A stretch of 64,000 nt of DNA from Persicitalea jodogahamensis (GTDB lineage Bacteria > Bacteroidota > Bacteroidia > Cytophagales > Spirosomataceae): the NCBI RefSeq assembly GCF_014651615.1, contig NZ_BMXF01000006.1:234210-298209 (forward strand), written 5' to 3'. The notes beneath the pieces are model-generated. The model ran no database searches, was not told where the DNA came from, and saw only the letters and a program-made list of their open reading frames with translations. This document shows, piece by piece, positions 1 through 7,859 of the stretch (the first letter of the stretch is position 1; every line of letters begins with the position of its first letter). The position numbers and the translations under genes are program-made.

Positions 1-711
1 GCCGTCCGCCCCGATGCCGTCCGTAGTATTTTGAACAAAATTTACCGGGTCGTCGCCTTTTGTTGGGTTGCAGGCAATGATTCCCCTGGCGCGGGCGATG
101 TCGAGCTTGGCCTCGTCCAGGTCCACGCCCACCACACGGCAACCATTGAGTCGCAGCAGGTCGGCGGTCAGTAAACCGATCAGTCCCAGGCCAATGACCA
201 CGACCGTTTCGCCCAGCGTGGGATCGAGCAGCCGGATGCCCTGCAGACCGATGGCACCAATGACGGTGAAGGCCGCCGCTTCGTCGGGGACCTGGTCGGG
301 GATTTTGGCTACCAGATTGCGCGGTACGCAGACCACCTCGGCGTGAGGGCCGTTACTGGCTACGCGGTCACCAAGCTGGAGGTCGGTGATGCCTGCTCCC
401 ACCGCCATGACGGTGCCCACGTTGCAGTAGCCCAGCGGCAGGGGCTGCTCCAGCTTATTAAAAACGGACCGCACGGTCGTTTGCAAGCCGTCGGATTTTA
501 CTTTGTCAAGTACCATCCGCACCTTATCGGGTTGCTGACGGGCTTTTTCCAGCCAGTTGGCCTTCCCAAACTCCACCAGCATCCGTTCAGTACCCAGCGA
601 TACCAGGCTGCGCCGCGTGCGGATCAGCACCGCGCCGGGCCGCACTTGTGGTGCGGGTACTTCCGTCAGGGTAGTTTGCCCGGTTTTGAGATTTTGGGTG
701 AGTTGTTTCAT
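1..711 (-). CDS. Two-domain oxidoreductase, N-terminal zinc-type dehydrogenase part (truncated by window edge)
   Basis: An open frame of 237 codons runs on the minus strand from an ATG at 711 to the window edge without a stop, so the C terminus is missing. It starts MKQLTQNLKTG and follows the medium-chain dehydrogenase pattern: a GroES-like domain (about residues 1-130), then a Rossmann nucleotide-binding segment (VVVIGLGLIGLL near residue 175, followed by VVGVDLDEAKL). The opening, with SLGTERMLVEFGKANWLEKA, resembles the first half of the roughly 700-residue Bacteroidota proteins that fuse a zinc-type alcohol dehydrogenase to a Gfo/Idh/MocA oxidoreductase and usually lie in surface-polysaccharide loci. 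The fusion itself is inference, because the second domain would lie outside the window. The substrate is unknown. Confidence 0.8.
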   Translation of the reverse strand, partial: MKQLTQNLKTGQTTLTEVPAPQVRPGAVLIRTRRSLVSLGTERMLVEFGKANWLEKARQQPDKVRMVLDKVKSDGLQTTVRSVFNKLEQPLPLGYCNVGTVMAVGAGITDLQLGDRVASNGPHAEVVCVPRNLVAKIPDQVPDEAAAFTVIGAIGLQGIRLLDPTLGETVVVIGLGLIGLLTADLLRLNGCRVVGVDLDEAKLDIARARGIIACNPTKGDDPVNFVQNTTDGIGADG

Positions 712-884
712 GATTGATCGTGGTCAGCGACTGGCGACGATAGGCTGTGTTCCCGCTGGCGTGAGCGTAGCGCAAGTTACGGCTCTTTGCCAAAACTTTA
801 ATTTCAGCCCTAAAATGACGTTTGAGCAGTATGACCGACGATTTAAACATTTTATAGTCAATGTAACAATGCTGACTGACAAAG

Positions 885-917
885 AAAAAGCTCCTACCCA
901 GCGGGAAAGAGCTCTTT
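885..917 (-). terminator. Rho-independent terminator after the small secreted protein gene
   Basis: Read on the minus strand, AAAGAGCTC pairs with GAGCTTTTT around a loop that itself holds CCC-GCT-GGG, and a T-rich run follows. It lies about 50 bp past the stop of the gene ending at 967. Confidence 0.65.
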
Positions 918-966
918 GGATTATTAACCTAATCTAATCGTATGAGGATTAGTGTCTTGGATGGAG

Positions 967-1350
967 TCAGTTCAGCGCGACCAGCGTACGGGCAGGAGCC
1001 TTCATTACTTCGGCGCTACTCAGATTGATAGATTTGCGTTGTACTTCGGTGCCATTGGCGATCTCGATCGTATACTCACCGTCCTGTGCTTTGGACAGGT
1101 CGAAGTTGCAGGCGTATTTCTGAATCTTGCGGCCTACCGATTCGCGGTGCAGTTCTTTACCGTCCTGGTCAATCAGGCGGATGCTCACCCATTCCCCTGC
1201 CTCTTTCTGGACGTTGAGGCGTATGGTCATTGACTGCTGCACGCGGTAGAGACTGGTGTCGAAGGTTTTGGCGGTGTCCTGGGCCAGCGTTGAAGCGGCA
1301 GACAAAAGAGCAAGAGCAAAGGCGATAGCGGAAGTTTTGAGCGTTTTCAT
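967..1350 (-). CDS. Small secreted beta-rich protein, paralogue of the 7205-7678 product
   Basis: The product has 127 residues. It begins MKTLKTSAIAFALALL with a signal peptide ending near STLAQ, then a short mature part rich in beta-strand patterns (DGEYTIEIANG, then SINLSSAEV) and ends in RTLVALN. I do not recognise a named family. The same layout, leader (MKTxKTSAI) and ending (RxLVAxN) occur in the protein at 7205-7678, so the two are paralogues. The strand pattern recalls a stand-alone immunoglobulin-like or sorting-domain-like sandwich, which is inference. Its promoter carries the phased ATTGTTGCA half-sites shared with two other genes in this window, which suggests joint control by one regulator. 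Probably periplasmic or surface exposed. Confidence 0.8.
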   Translation of the reverse strand: MKTLKTSAIAFALALLSAASTLAQDTAKTFDTSLYRVQQSMTIRLNVQKEAGEWVSIRLIDQDGKELHRESVGRKIQKYACNFDLSKAQDGEYTIEIANGTEVQRKSINLSSAEVMKAPARTLVALN

Positions 1351-1425
1351 GATCGTAGTATTTAAAAGGTTTATGATAGAATGAGTATTTAAAAGTGTCC
1401 GTGCGTTGATCAGCAGCGAACATTA

Positions 1426-1512
1426 CAAAGGTCGCTGGTTGCGCTTGACCGGACTTGGCTCATTCTATCAAAGGCGTGGTGCATTGTTGCAGAGAGTTGG
1501 TTTATTGTTGCA
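1426..1512 (-). promoter_or_regulatory. Promoter with 21-bp phased operator upstream of 967-1350
   Basis: The minus strand has a -7 box GACCTTTG (1426-1433; consensus TAnnTTTG). Upstream, given as the plus strand, half-sites ATTCTATCA (1462), ATTGTTGCA (1483) and ATTGTTGCA (1504) start exactly 29, 50 and 71 bp from the edge of the -7 box. The two perfect copies are directly repeated with a 21-bp period. The same offsets recur at 7759-7845 and in part at 13844-13961. Confidence 0.7.
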
Positions 1513-1560
1513 TTTCGCTTTGGGGATAGGCTTTTGAATAAAATCGGCCCGAAAGAGTCA

Positions 1561-1589
1561 AAAAAAAGGCCGCACGACGCGGCCTTTTT
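1561..1589 (-). terminator. Terminator after the glycine-rich T9SS cargo gene
   Basis: A stem AAAGGCCGC / GCGGCCTTT with a 5-nt loop (ACGAC) is flanked by A and T runs. It sits about 20 bp past the stop at 1608 and could also work in the other direction. Confidence 0.85.
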
Positions 1590-1607
1590 CAGTAACACAG
1601 GTTGCTG

Positions 1608-3692
1608 CTACTCCTTACTGACCCGCACCGCGCCCTGCCGGTTCTGCGCGTCAACTACCTTTATTAGGTAAATCCCCGTGGGCAAACTACCCAGTCGGTA
1701 CTCCACCTCGTTCAATCCTTCTACTAAATCCTGCTTCTGCGACTGCCGCACGCGGCCCGTCAGGTCAAGTACCTCGAAAGTACCCCGCCCAGCGGTGGGT
1801 GAAAGTACCTCCACCGTCACGGCGTCGACCACCGGGTTGGGGAAGGCTTTCAAAGAAAGTTTGAAAGGTAGTTCGTCGGATTCCGGTACGCCTATACGAG
1901 CATTCCCGGTTCCGCAGCCGCCCAGTGTGGCGCCCAGCCGCAAGTACCTCCTGGCGATTTTCTCCGACACGCACTGCGTGACGCCGTAGTAGCAGATCGT
2001 CACGTTCTGCTGGCGGTTGCCGCAGCGCACGTCCTGTACATTGACAGTTGTCTGGGCTTGTGCCTGGCAGCCGTTGCCGTCGGTCACCGTCACGGTGTAG
2101 GTCGTGGTAGTTTCGGGGCAAACGTTGACCGTGGCCCCGTTTCCTGCGCCATTGTCCCAGGCATAGCTGAGTGTCGGCGCACCTGTGGCTGTCGCTGAGA
2201 TGTCGGTGCAGTTGCTGCCGAAGCCCAGAGTAACCGACTGGTCGGGACCGGGCGTTACAACTGGCAGCGGGCTGACCATCACGGTACCCGTGATATCATC
2301 TGAGACACAACCCGCCGAATTCCTGACCATCAGCGTAAAATTGATGTTGCCCACCGTAGCCGGCGACGACAAACTCACCATGATCGGCGAATTGGGAAGC
2401 GTTTGGTTGGTGACCGTCGTAACGCCTGTCCCCGAGATTGAGTAAGTAGTTGGCGACTGGCTACTGGCAGTGTAAGGAATGGAAAACGACGTGGCTCCGG
2501 GGCAGAGGGCCGGGAGGCTGCCCAGCGTGAGCGTGGGCTTTGGTGGCGACGTCAGCGTGTAGGTATTGTCCACGAATAGGGTAGGGCCGGACTTGGACCT
2601 GACCCGAACGGTGTAGGCTTCCCCGTCTGCGTCACCCGCAGTGCCAAAACCGCTGCTGAGGTCCAAAGGATCGGCGGTGAGGTCGGCAAAGACGGGGGTT
2701 CCCGTGAAGGAGTTGCCTGCCACGATGGCGTACTCGAAGTCTGTGATATTGCCATCGAAGTCTCCCGTCAGGTCGAGGCTCACGCTGCCCTGGGTGGGAT
2801 TGGCGCAGGTGGGCTGCGTGGCGGTGGCCGTAACGCCGACATCCAGAACCTCGATAATGACCTGCCCACCGCCATTATTATCTACAGAGTTGCTTGGGTT
2901 GCTGCCAATGTGGTAAGAACCACCACCATTGCCGCCTTCGCCATTTATTTGGCTAGGAATGCTCCCAGGATCTCCACCGCCGTTCCCGCCGTTGTATCCG
3001 CCGCCGCCACCGCCGCCAAAATTACCCGCCCCGCCAGCGCCGTATCCGCCACCGCCCGAGCCATTAGAAGACCCACCCGTGGCATTGTAGCCTGCTCCAC
3101 CGCCGGTACTGTTGTTGCCATTACCACCGGGGGTAGTCAATCCTCCCCCGCCTGAGCCATCGCCTGCTACCTCACCCTGCGTACCCGTGTTGGTAAGCAA
3201 AGCTGGTTTCCCTGGACCTGTGTTATTATTGCTTCCCCCGCCTCCGCCTCCGCCAGCGACAATCAGTACTGTTCCATCCGAAAAGCGAACCCCTGAAGCC
3301 CCTCCGCCGCCGCCAGCACCGGTAGAAAAAGGAAAATCTTGTCCGGGTGCTCCCGCTACTGTTTCCAGTACTTGTCCCGAAGAAGCCGTAAAGTCTGCCG
3401 ACATTACGGCACCTGCGCCTCCGGCGAAATATATCCCGTTTGTTGAAGTATTTCCGGTACCACCCTTCGCTCCCTTTGCCGTGATTCGCAGCTTGTAAGG
3501 CCCACCAGCGGGTACCGTCCAGGAGCCGATAGTGCCATTCTGGTTAGGGGTAGGAGCAGAAATGTTAAGTACTTCGATAGCATTTTGCCCGTAGGCGAGG
3601 GGGAGTTCCCAGCAGAGGGTAAGCAGTATTGCAATTAGCTGAATAGCACGGTGCTGAGTGTTTCTATGAGATTGATGGGTAGTGATTTTCAT
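1608..3692 (-). CDS. Glycine-rich secreted protein with T9SS C-terminal sorting domain
   Basis: 694 residues. A signal peptide (to about residue 36, ending AYGQ) is followed by a glycine-rich domain (about 45-285, many GGGG runs broken by NGGG and GSYHIG). Next come SprB/PKD-like segments (about 290-550; TATQPTCANPTQGSVSLDL, then a domain ending TTTYTVTVTDGNGC). After a cysteine-rich linker (VRCGNRQQ, CYYGVTQC, LGGCGTG), the end is a type A T9SS sorting domain (about 610-694; FPNPVVDAVTVEV, LPTGIYLIKV, VRVSKE). By family knowledge it is exported by Sec, moved across the outer membrane by T9SS and attached to the surface. The last third is almost identical to that of the neighbouring gene at 3759-5909. 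The glycine-rich part resembles fibre or adhesin domains. The ligand is unknown. Confidence 0.88.
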   Translation of the reverse strand: MKITTHQSHRNTQHRAIQLIAILLTLCWELPLAYGQNAIEVLNISAPTPNQNGTIGSWTVPAGGPYKLRITAKGAKGGTGNTSTNGIYFAGGAGAVMSADFTASSGQVLETVAGAPGQDFPFSTGAGGGGGASGVRFSDGTVLIVAGGGGGGGSNNNTGPGKPALLTNTGTQGEVAGDGSGGGGLTTPGGNGNNSTGGGAGYNATGGSSNGSGGGGYGAGGAGNFGGGGGGGYNGGNGGGDPGSIPSQINGEGGNGGGSYHIGSNPSNSVDNNGGGQVIIEVLDVGVTATATQPTCANPTQGSVSLDLTGDFDGNITDFEYAIVAGNSFTGTPVFADLTADPLDLSSGFGTAGDADGEAYTVRVRSKSGPTLFVDNTYTLTSPPKPTLTLGSLPALCPGATSFSIPYTASSQSPTTYSISGTGVTTVTNQTLPNSPIMVSLSSPATVGNINFTLMVRNSAGCVSDDITGTVMVSPLPVVTPGPDQSVTLGFGSNCTDISATATGAPTLSYAWDNGAGNGATVNVCPETTTTYTVTVTDGNGCQAQAQTTVNVQDVRCGNRQQNVTICYYGVTQCVSEKIARRYLRLGATLGGCGTGNARIGVPESDELPFKLSLKAFPNPVVDAVTVEVLSPTAGRGTFEVLDLTGRVRQSQKQDLVEGLNEVEYRLGSLPTGIYLIKVVDAQNRQGAVRVSKE

Positions 3693-3724
3693 GATTTAAA
3701 AGTGGTTGGTTTATGTATGATAAA

Positions 3725-3749
3725 AGCCGGACGGGCATCCCGTCCGGCT
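3725..3749 (-). terminator. Terminator after the 3759-5909 cargo gene
   Basis: AGCCGGACGGG and CCCGTCCGGCT form a perfect 11-bp stem with a 3-nt loop. On the minus strand it is followed by TTTTA. It begins 10 bp past the stop at 3759 and separates this gene from the next cargo gene. Confidence 0.85.
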
Positions 3750-3758
3750 GATGAAAAT

Positions 3759-5909
3759 TTACTGCTTGCTGACCCGCACCACGCCCTGTTGATTCAGCGC
3801 GTCAACTACCTTTATCATGTAAATCCCCGTGGGCAAACTACCCAACCGGAACTCTACTTCATTCAGCCCTTCTACTAAATCCTGCTTGCGCGACTGCCGC
3901 ACGCTGCCCGTCACGTCAAGTACCTCGAAAGTGCCCCGTCCGGCATTGGGGGCAAGTACCTCCACCGTCACGGCGTCGGCCACCGGGTTGGGGAAGGCTT
4001 TCAAAGAAAGTTTGAAAGGTAGTTCGTCGGATTCCGGTACGCCTATACGGGCATTCCCGGTTCCGCAGCCGCCCAGTGTGGCGCCCAGCCGCAAGTACCT
4101 CCTGGCGATTTTCTCCGAGACGCACTGCGTCACGCCGTAGTAGCAGATCGTCACGTTCTGCTGGCGGTTGCCGCAGCGCACGTCCTGCACGTTGACGGTC
4201 ACTTGCCCCTGCGCCTGGCAGCCGTTGCCGTCGGTCACCGTCACGGTGTAGGTCGTAGTTTCTTCCGGGCAAACGTTGACCGTGGCCCCGTTTCCTGCGC
4301 CATCGTCCCACGAATAGCTAAGCGGCCCGCTGCTGTTGGACGTAGCCGAGATGTCGGTGCAGTTGCTGCCGAATCCGAAAACAACCGACTGGTCAGGGCC
4401 GGGCGTGACGGTGGCAGTGGTCAGGGGAATCGAGACGACACGCGCGCAGGCGTTCGCATCGTCGGTGACGGACAGGTACACCTGGGTGGTACTGCCGGGG
4501 GCCAGGTTGGTGGCCGTGAATTCATTGGTGGCCGGGTTGTAATTTCCGGCGGGCATCGTCAGGGCTTCGTCTTTGTACCAAATGGCGGCGGCCGTGAAGC
4601 TATTGGAACCACCCAGCATGAGGGCCGGCTTGAAAGTGGCGCACAGGCTGGCCCTGGGCAGGGCGATGAGGTCGTTGTTGGTTACGTCGGGAATGGGGTT
4701 TCCCTGCGGATAGGCGATCACACCGTCGTTGGTTAGTCCGCTGTTGGTGTGGGGCTGGGTGGTGTTGACCGTAAAGAAACCCGCGTTGGTGAAGCTGCTG
4801 CTGTTGGCGATATTATCGACTACCGTCAGCGCGGCGCAGGCCATGTTCTCAAAAGTACCATCGTTGGTAATGCCGTTGCCGCCAATGCTACCCTCCGTAC
4901 CTATTTTGATTAACCCTTCGTTGGTGAATGTCCGGCCCACTCGATTGTTGATCCCATCGCCGGAGGGCCGATCGATGCGAATCTCCCCGCCTGGGCGGTT
5001 GACAAAGGTTTTGTCGTTGAGAATCCCGGTTATTCCGGTAGCGGCATTGGCCCCTATGGCGATCAACCCGGAATTCTCGAAGGATTGGGCATTAGACGTA
5101 TTCCAGATTCCGTTGCCCCAGGAGCGGTCGATATGGATTTCCCCGCTGGCCTCATTGGTGAATGTGTGCAGATTTATTATCCCATCCTGACCCGAACTGA
5201 CCGCGCTGCCCGTGGTGATGTTACCTGCATTGGTGAAAGTTCCCCCAGGTTGATTGCGAATCGCGGAGATGCTGGGTCGCACAACGATACGATCTACAGT
5301 AATAATGCCGCCCGCTTCATTCGCGAACTGCGCAACGTTATATATACCCCATCCGCCGATGTTCCCCGCACTACCGATGGCGACAGTACCCGAATTGGTA
5401 AAAGTTCCGGCCTGTGTGTACAGCGCTACGACATTTGCATTGTCGATGTTGTCGATGGAAATAGTACCTCTATTGGTGACTTGACTCGTGCCAAAATAAT
5501 TCCAGATGCCAAAACCCCTGGTTTCCGGGGAGGTGCCGACCTGAATCCGGCCATCGTTTGTGATGGTACCTGCATTGTAAATAGAAGTGGTGATTCCGTT
5601 GGCCGAAAATGAGCCGTCGATGGTGAGTATCCCCGACGCTGTCAACGTCAGCGAAGCCTGTTGGTACAACTCCACTGATTTGGCCACGACTGAAGCACTG
5701 ATTTCGGGCTGGTTGGCGGGCTCTACCGGAATCTTCACATCGTCGGTGGCGGTGGGTACAGCATTTGTGGACCAATTGGTGGCCGTGCTCCAGTCGGTGC
5801 TGCTGGCACCCGTCCAGGTAGTTTGGGCTTTAGCCGCTACGCTGAGGAATATTAGCAGTCCCAGCAAGAAAGTTTTCAGGTGGGTGTTTCTGAGTACAAT
5901 TGTTTTCAT
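3759..5909 (-). CDS. Repeat-rich secreted protein with T9SS C-terminal sorting domain
   Basis: 716 residues. A signal peptide ends near AAKAQ (about residue 29). Next is a module TTWTGASSTDWSTATNWS followed by VPTATDDVKIP (about 30-100), related to the C-terminal module of the two large proteins at 25538-33657. A run of degenerate repeats of about 35-45 residues (FTNxGxIxIG, GIxN, GGxIxIDR; about 100-390) suggests a beta-helix or filamentous adhesin. The last part holds a PKD-like domain, a cysteine-rich linker (CGNRQQ, CYYG, LGGCGTG) and a type A T9SS sorting domain (FPNPVADAVTVEV, LPTGIYMIKV, VRVSKQ). Surface attachment through T9SS follows from family knowledge. The C-terminal third nearly equals that of the 1608-3692 gene, which points to recent duplication or gene conversion. 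Confidence 0.87.
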   Translation of the reverse strand: MKTIVLRNTHLKTFLLGLLIFLSVAAKAQTTWTGASSTDWSTATNWSTNAVPTATDDVKIPVEPANQPEISASVVAKSVELYQQASLTLTASGILTIDGSFSANGITTSIYNAGTITNDGRIQVGTSPETRGFGIWNYFGTSQVTNRGTISIDNIDNANVVALYTQAGTFTNSGTVAIGSAGNIGGWGIYNVAQFANEAGGIITVDRIVVRPSISAIRNQPGGTFTNAGNITTGSAVSSGQDGIINLHTFTNEASGEIHIDRSWGNGIWNTSNAQSFENSGLIAIGANAATGITGILNDKTFVNRPGGEIRIDRPSGDGINNRVGRTFTNEGLIKIGTEGSIGGNGITNDGTFENMACAALTVVDNIANSSSFTNAGFFTVNTTQPHTNSGLTNDGVIAYPQGNPIPDVTNNDLIALPRASLCATFKPALMLGGSNSFTAAAIWYKDEALTMPAGNYNPATNEFTATNLAPGSTTQVYLSVTDDANACARVVSIPLTTATVTPGPDQSVVFGFGSNCTDISATSNSSGPLSYSWDDGAGNGATVNVCPEETTTYTVTVTDGNGCQAQGQVTVNVQDVRCGNRQQNVTICYYGVTQCVSEKIARRYLRLGATLGGCGTGNARIGVPESDELPFKLSLKAFPNPVADAVTVEVLAPNAGRGTFEVLDVTGSVRQSRKQDLVEGLNEVEFRLGSLPTGIYMIKVVDALNQQGVVRVSKQ

Positions 5910-5982
5910 GATCGATAAGAGTGTATGTTGAAAAAATGAAAGTATCGAGATTGATCAATAAAAGTAATTGCGCCTCATAGCA

Positions 5983-6043
5983 CAACCGATCTAGGACGAA
6001 CGTAGGCGAAAACTGTCCGAAGGTGCCGTTTTATTTACCGGAG
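5983..6043 (-). promoter_or_regulatory. Duplicated promoter element, copy A (upstream of 3759-5909)
   Basis: This 61-bp segment matches 6913-6973 at about 55 positions. It contains a -7-like box TACGTTCG on the minus strand (5997-6004), the core TGTCCGAAGGTGCCG, and TTACCGGAG at the far end. It lies 74-134 bp upstream of the ATG at 5909. The right half is also found at 8038-8068. Confidence 0.6.
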
Positions 6044-6070
6044 GAAATTTCTGCACGCCGCAATCCAAAG

Positions 6071-6097
6071 AAAAAGGGGCCATGAAAGCCCCTTTTT
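6071..6097 (-). terminator. Terminator past the CTD remnant / DUF4440-like gene
   Basis: AAAAAGGGGC, a loop CATGAAA, then GCCCCTTTTT form a strong hairpin with a T run in either direction. It would end transcripts coming from the lipoprotein gene at 6297-6803 through the sorting-domain remnant. Confidence 0.85.
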
Positions 6098-6109
6098 ACC
6101 GTATTGTCG

Positions 6110-6222
6110 ACTACTGATTCTTCTTCCTTCTTCACCCGCACGTCGCTCTGCTGATTCAGAGAATTAATGGCCTGGACCAAATAAATTTTCGTAGGCAAAG
6201 TACCCAGCCAGGTTCGTAACAA
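6110..6222 (-). pseudogene. Remnant of a T9SS C-terminal sorting domain
   Basis: On the minus strand the translated stretch WLGTLPTKIYLVQAINSLNQ, followed by DVRVKKEE, aligns with the end of the intact neighbours (LGSLPTGIYMIKVVDALNQQ, then VVRVSKQ). Only the last 35-40 residues are left. There is no signal peptide or passenger in frame, and the fragment sits between the lipoprotein gene at 6297 and a terminator. It is best read as the tail of a third cargo gene whose body has been lost or replaced. Confidence 0.7.
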
Positions 6223-6296
6223 GTGTCGATCTTTTACAGCTCTACGGGAAGAGAACCAATTACCTTTTGAGTACGGCGAACCGCACGGTGGCGACC

Positions 6297-6803
6297 TTAT
6301 TCTTCCTTCTGATCCTCATTATAAATCTCCCGGATGCAGACGTACTTACCGTCGCGTTTCTCGAAAAGCGCCATGTAGCTACCCGTAGTCGACTTGTTGC
6401 CCGAGGCGTGTTGGAAGGTACTTTTACCGACTTCAAGTACCTGATCTCCCATTGGGAAAACGTCCATGGTTTCGAAGGAAATCGTTCCTTCTCTCTGGGT
6501 GCTGGCGAAATCCTTTTCCTGATATGCCCGGATGGCCTCCTTCCCCACCAACGTTGGTGCGTCATTGGGCATGGATACGGCGTCGTCGGCATATAGCTCC
6601 ATCATGGCCTCCAGGTTTTTGGTGTTAATGGCCTCTGCCCAGGCGGTCTCCACGGCTTCTATTTCTGCTCGGGCCTGCGACGGGTCGGGGGCGGCTATTT
6701 CTGTGGTTTCGGCAGCTTCCTGATTTTCGGTTGAATTGTTGCAGCTCAACGGCAGGAGAGCGACTAAAATCAGGGCGATGTTGAGGTAGTTCTTGATTTT
6801 CAT
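6297..6803 (-). CDS. DUF4440 / SnoaL-like lipoprotein
   Basis: 168 residues. A lipoprotein signal peptide ends LLPLSC (Cys21), then a low-complexity Glu/Thr/Ala linker. The rest (about 45-165) matches the NTF2-like cone fold of DUF4440/SnoaL proteins: an AVETAWAEAINTKNLEAMMELYADDAV-type first helix with the usual YADDA motif, then VGKEAIRAYQEKDF and a C-terminal sheet TGSYMALFEKRDGKYVCIREIYN. Such proteins are often secreted and of unknown substrate; some act as ketosteroid isomerase-like enzymes or binding proteins. Its promoter region (6913-6973) is a near copy of the one before the cargo gene at 3759-5909, so the two may be expressed together. Confidence 0.85.
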   Translation of the reverse strand: MKIKNYLNIALILVALLPLSCNNSTENQEAAETTEIAAPDPSQARAEIEAVETAWAEAINTKNLEAMMELYADDAVSMPNDAPTLVGKEAIRAYQEKDFASTQREGTISFETMDVFPMGDQVLEVGKSTFQHASGNKSTTGSYMALFEKRDGKYVCIREIYNEDQKEE

Positions 6804-6912
6804 ACTAATGAGAGGGTTTGGGGGAGTTGGAAAAAGTTTTTAGGCAGTAAGCACGATTGAAAAACAATCGAACACACTACCCAAACAATGTACCGGAAAA
6901 GCGTCTTCCGGT

Positions 6913-6973
6913 CAACCGATCAAGGACGAACGTAGGCGGAAAATGTCCGAAGGTGCCGAATTAGTTACCGGAG
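6913..6973 (-). promoter_or_regulatory. Duplicated promoter element, copy B (upstream of 6297-6803)
   Basis: A 61-bp near copy of 5983-6043 (about six differences). The -7-like box TACGTTCG reads on the minus strand at 6927-6934, about 124 bp before the ATG at 6803. The core TGTCCGAAGGTGCCG lies at the same spacing as in copy A. Confidence 0.6.
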
Positions 6974-7135
6974 CAATTTGTAGGCATTGTATGAATGGCG
7001 CGCTATCTGGCGAAGATTACGAATTGGCGAGGCGCCCTTCTGCTGGATACGATGTATCAAATTCAAAGATATCCAGTGGTCGGCTTTTAGAATTTATCTA
7101 ACGGTACTTGATATACGAATTCGGGCTAAATAAAA

Positions 7136-7173
7136 ACCGGACGGCGGGCGGTTCCTTGCCCGTGCCGTCCGGT
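7136..7173 (-). terminator. Terminator after 7205-7678
   Basis: ACCGGACGGC and GCCGTCCGGT form the outer stem, with an inner GGGC/GCCC hairpin. On the minus strand it is followed by TTTTTATTTAG. It lies about 30 bp past the stop. Confidence 0.85.
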
Positions 7174-7204
7174 ACTTTCATGGCTAATTAAGTAGTTCGC
7201 ATGG

Positions 7205-7678
7205 TTAATTGACTGCTACAAGTACCCGGTCGGGCTGCTTCACAATATTGGCTGTCGACAGGCTTATCGTTTTTCCGACCATCTCCTTGCCGTTTCTGAC
7301 CTGTATGGTGTACTCTCCATCTTTCAATTCAGAAAAATTGAAGTTGCGGCCATATTTCTCGGTGCCTTTGTCGACTTTCTCAAAGTGAAGCGTTTTGCCA
7401 TTCTGATCGAGAAAAACGATGGACAATTTCTGGTCTTTGGCCTTTTCAATCAGCAGGCGCATTTTCATCGAATCCTTGATCTGGTACATGGCGATGTCGA
7501 AAGTTCGGCCTTCCGAATGGGCCTTCGCCAGGTTTTGATGGGCGGGAGCACTCTCTACTGAAACCGCCATCTGCTGGGCAGCAAAATCGACGGGGGAGTT
7601 TTCATCCTGAGCGTACAGAGCGTTGGCAGCAACTAAAGAGAGCATCAGGACAATTGCGGAAGTTTTGAAGGTTTTCAT
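7205..7678 (-). CDS. Small secreted beta-rich protein, paralogue of the 967-1350 product
   Basis: 157 residues: a signal peptide MKTFKTSAIVLMLSLV ending near LYAQ, a linker of about 30 residues absent from the paralogue (QQMAVSVESAPAHQNLAKAH), then a beta-rich domain (FDIAMYQIKDSMKMRLLIEK, KLSIVFLDQNGKTLH, DGEYTIQVRNGKEM, ISLSTANI) ending in RVLVAVN. No named family is recognised. The protein at 967-1350 has the same core with FDTSLYRVQQSMTIRLNVQK. Both promoters carry the same half-sites at the same distances from the -7 box, so this is probably one co-regulated family of exported proteins. The role is unknown; location in the periplasm or at the surface is inferred from the leader. Confidence 0.82.
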   Translation of the reverse strand: MKTFKTSAIVLMLSLVAANALYAQDENSPVDFAAQQMAVSVESAPAHQNLAKAHSEGRTFDIAMYQIKDSMKMRLLIEKAKDQKLSIVFLDQNGKTLHFEKVDKGTEKYGRNFNFSELKDGEYTIQVRNGKEMVGKTISLSTANIVKQPDRVLVAVN

Positions 7679-7758
7679 AATCGTATAGTTTATAAGGTGA
7701 AAAAGTAAAAGCGATGCCGGTACTTTGAAGAGTTGATTCCTCGCCGATCCCGATAGGA

Positions 7759-7845
7759 CAAAGGTATTGGGTGTCAGCGTGTTGCAGTTAGCCTATTTGC
7801 TCAATGAAATGGTCTATTGTCGCATGTATTTGGTTTATTGTTGCA
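7759..7845 (-). promoter_or_regulatory. Promoter with 21-bp phased operator upstream of 7205-7678
   Basis: The -7 box TACCTTTG on the minus strand (7759-7766) is a perfect TAnnTTTG. Plus-strand half-sites start at 7795 (ATTTGCTCA, weak), 7816 (ATTGTCGCA) and 7837 (ATTGTTGCA): 29, 50 and 71 bp from the box edge, the same as at 1426-1512. Confidence 0.72.
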
Positions 7846-7859
7846 TTCCGGATTTTGGT

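Noticed and set aside
2910..3498. Proline/alanine-rich plus-strand frames
   Set aside because: They are the complement of the glycine-rich coding region of the 1608-3692 gene.
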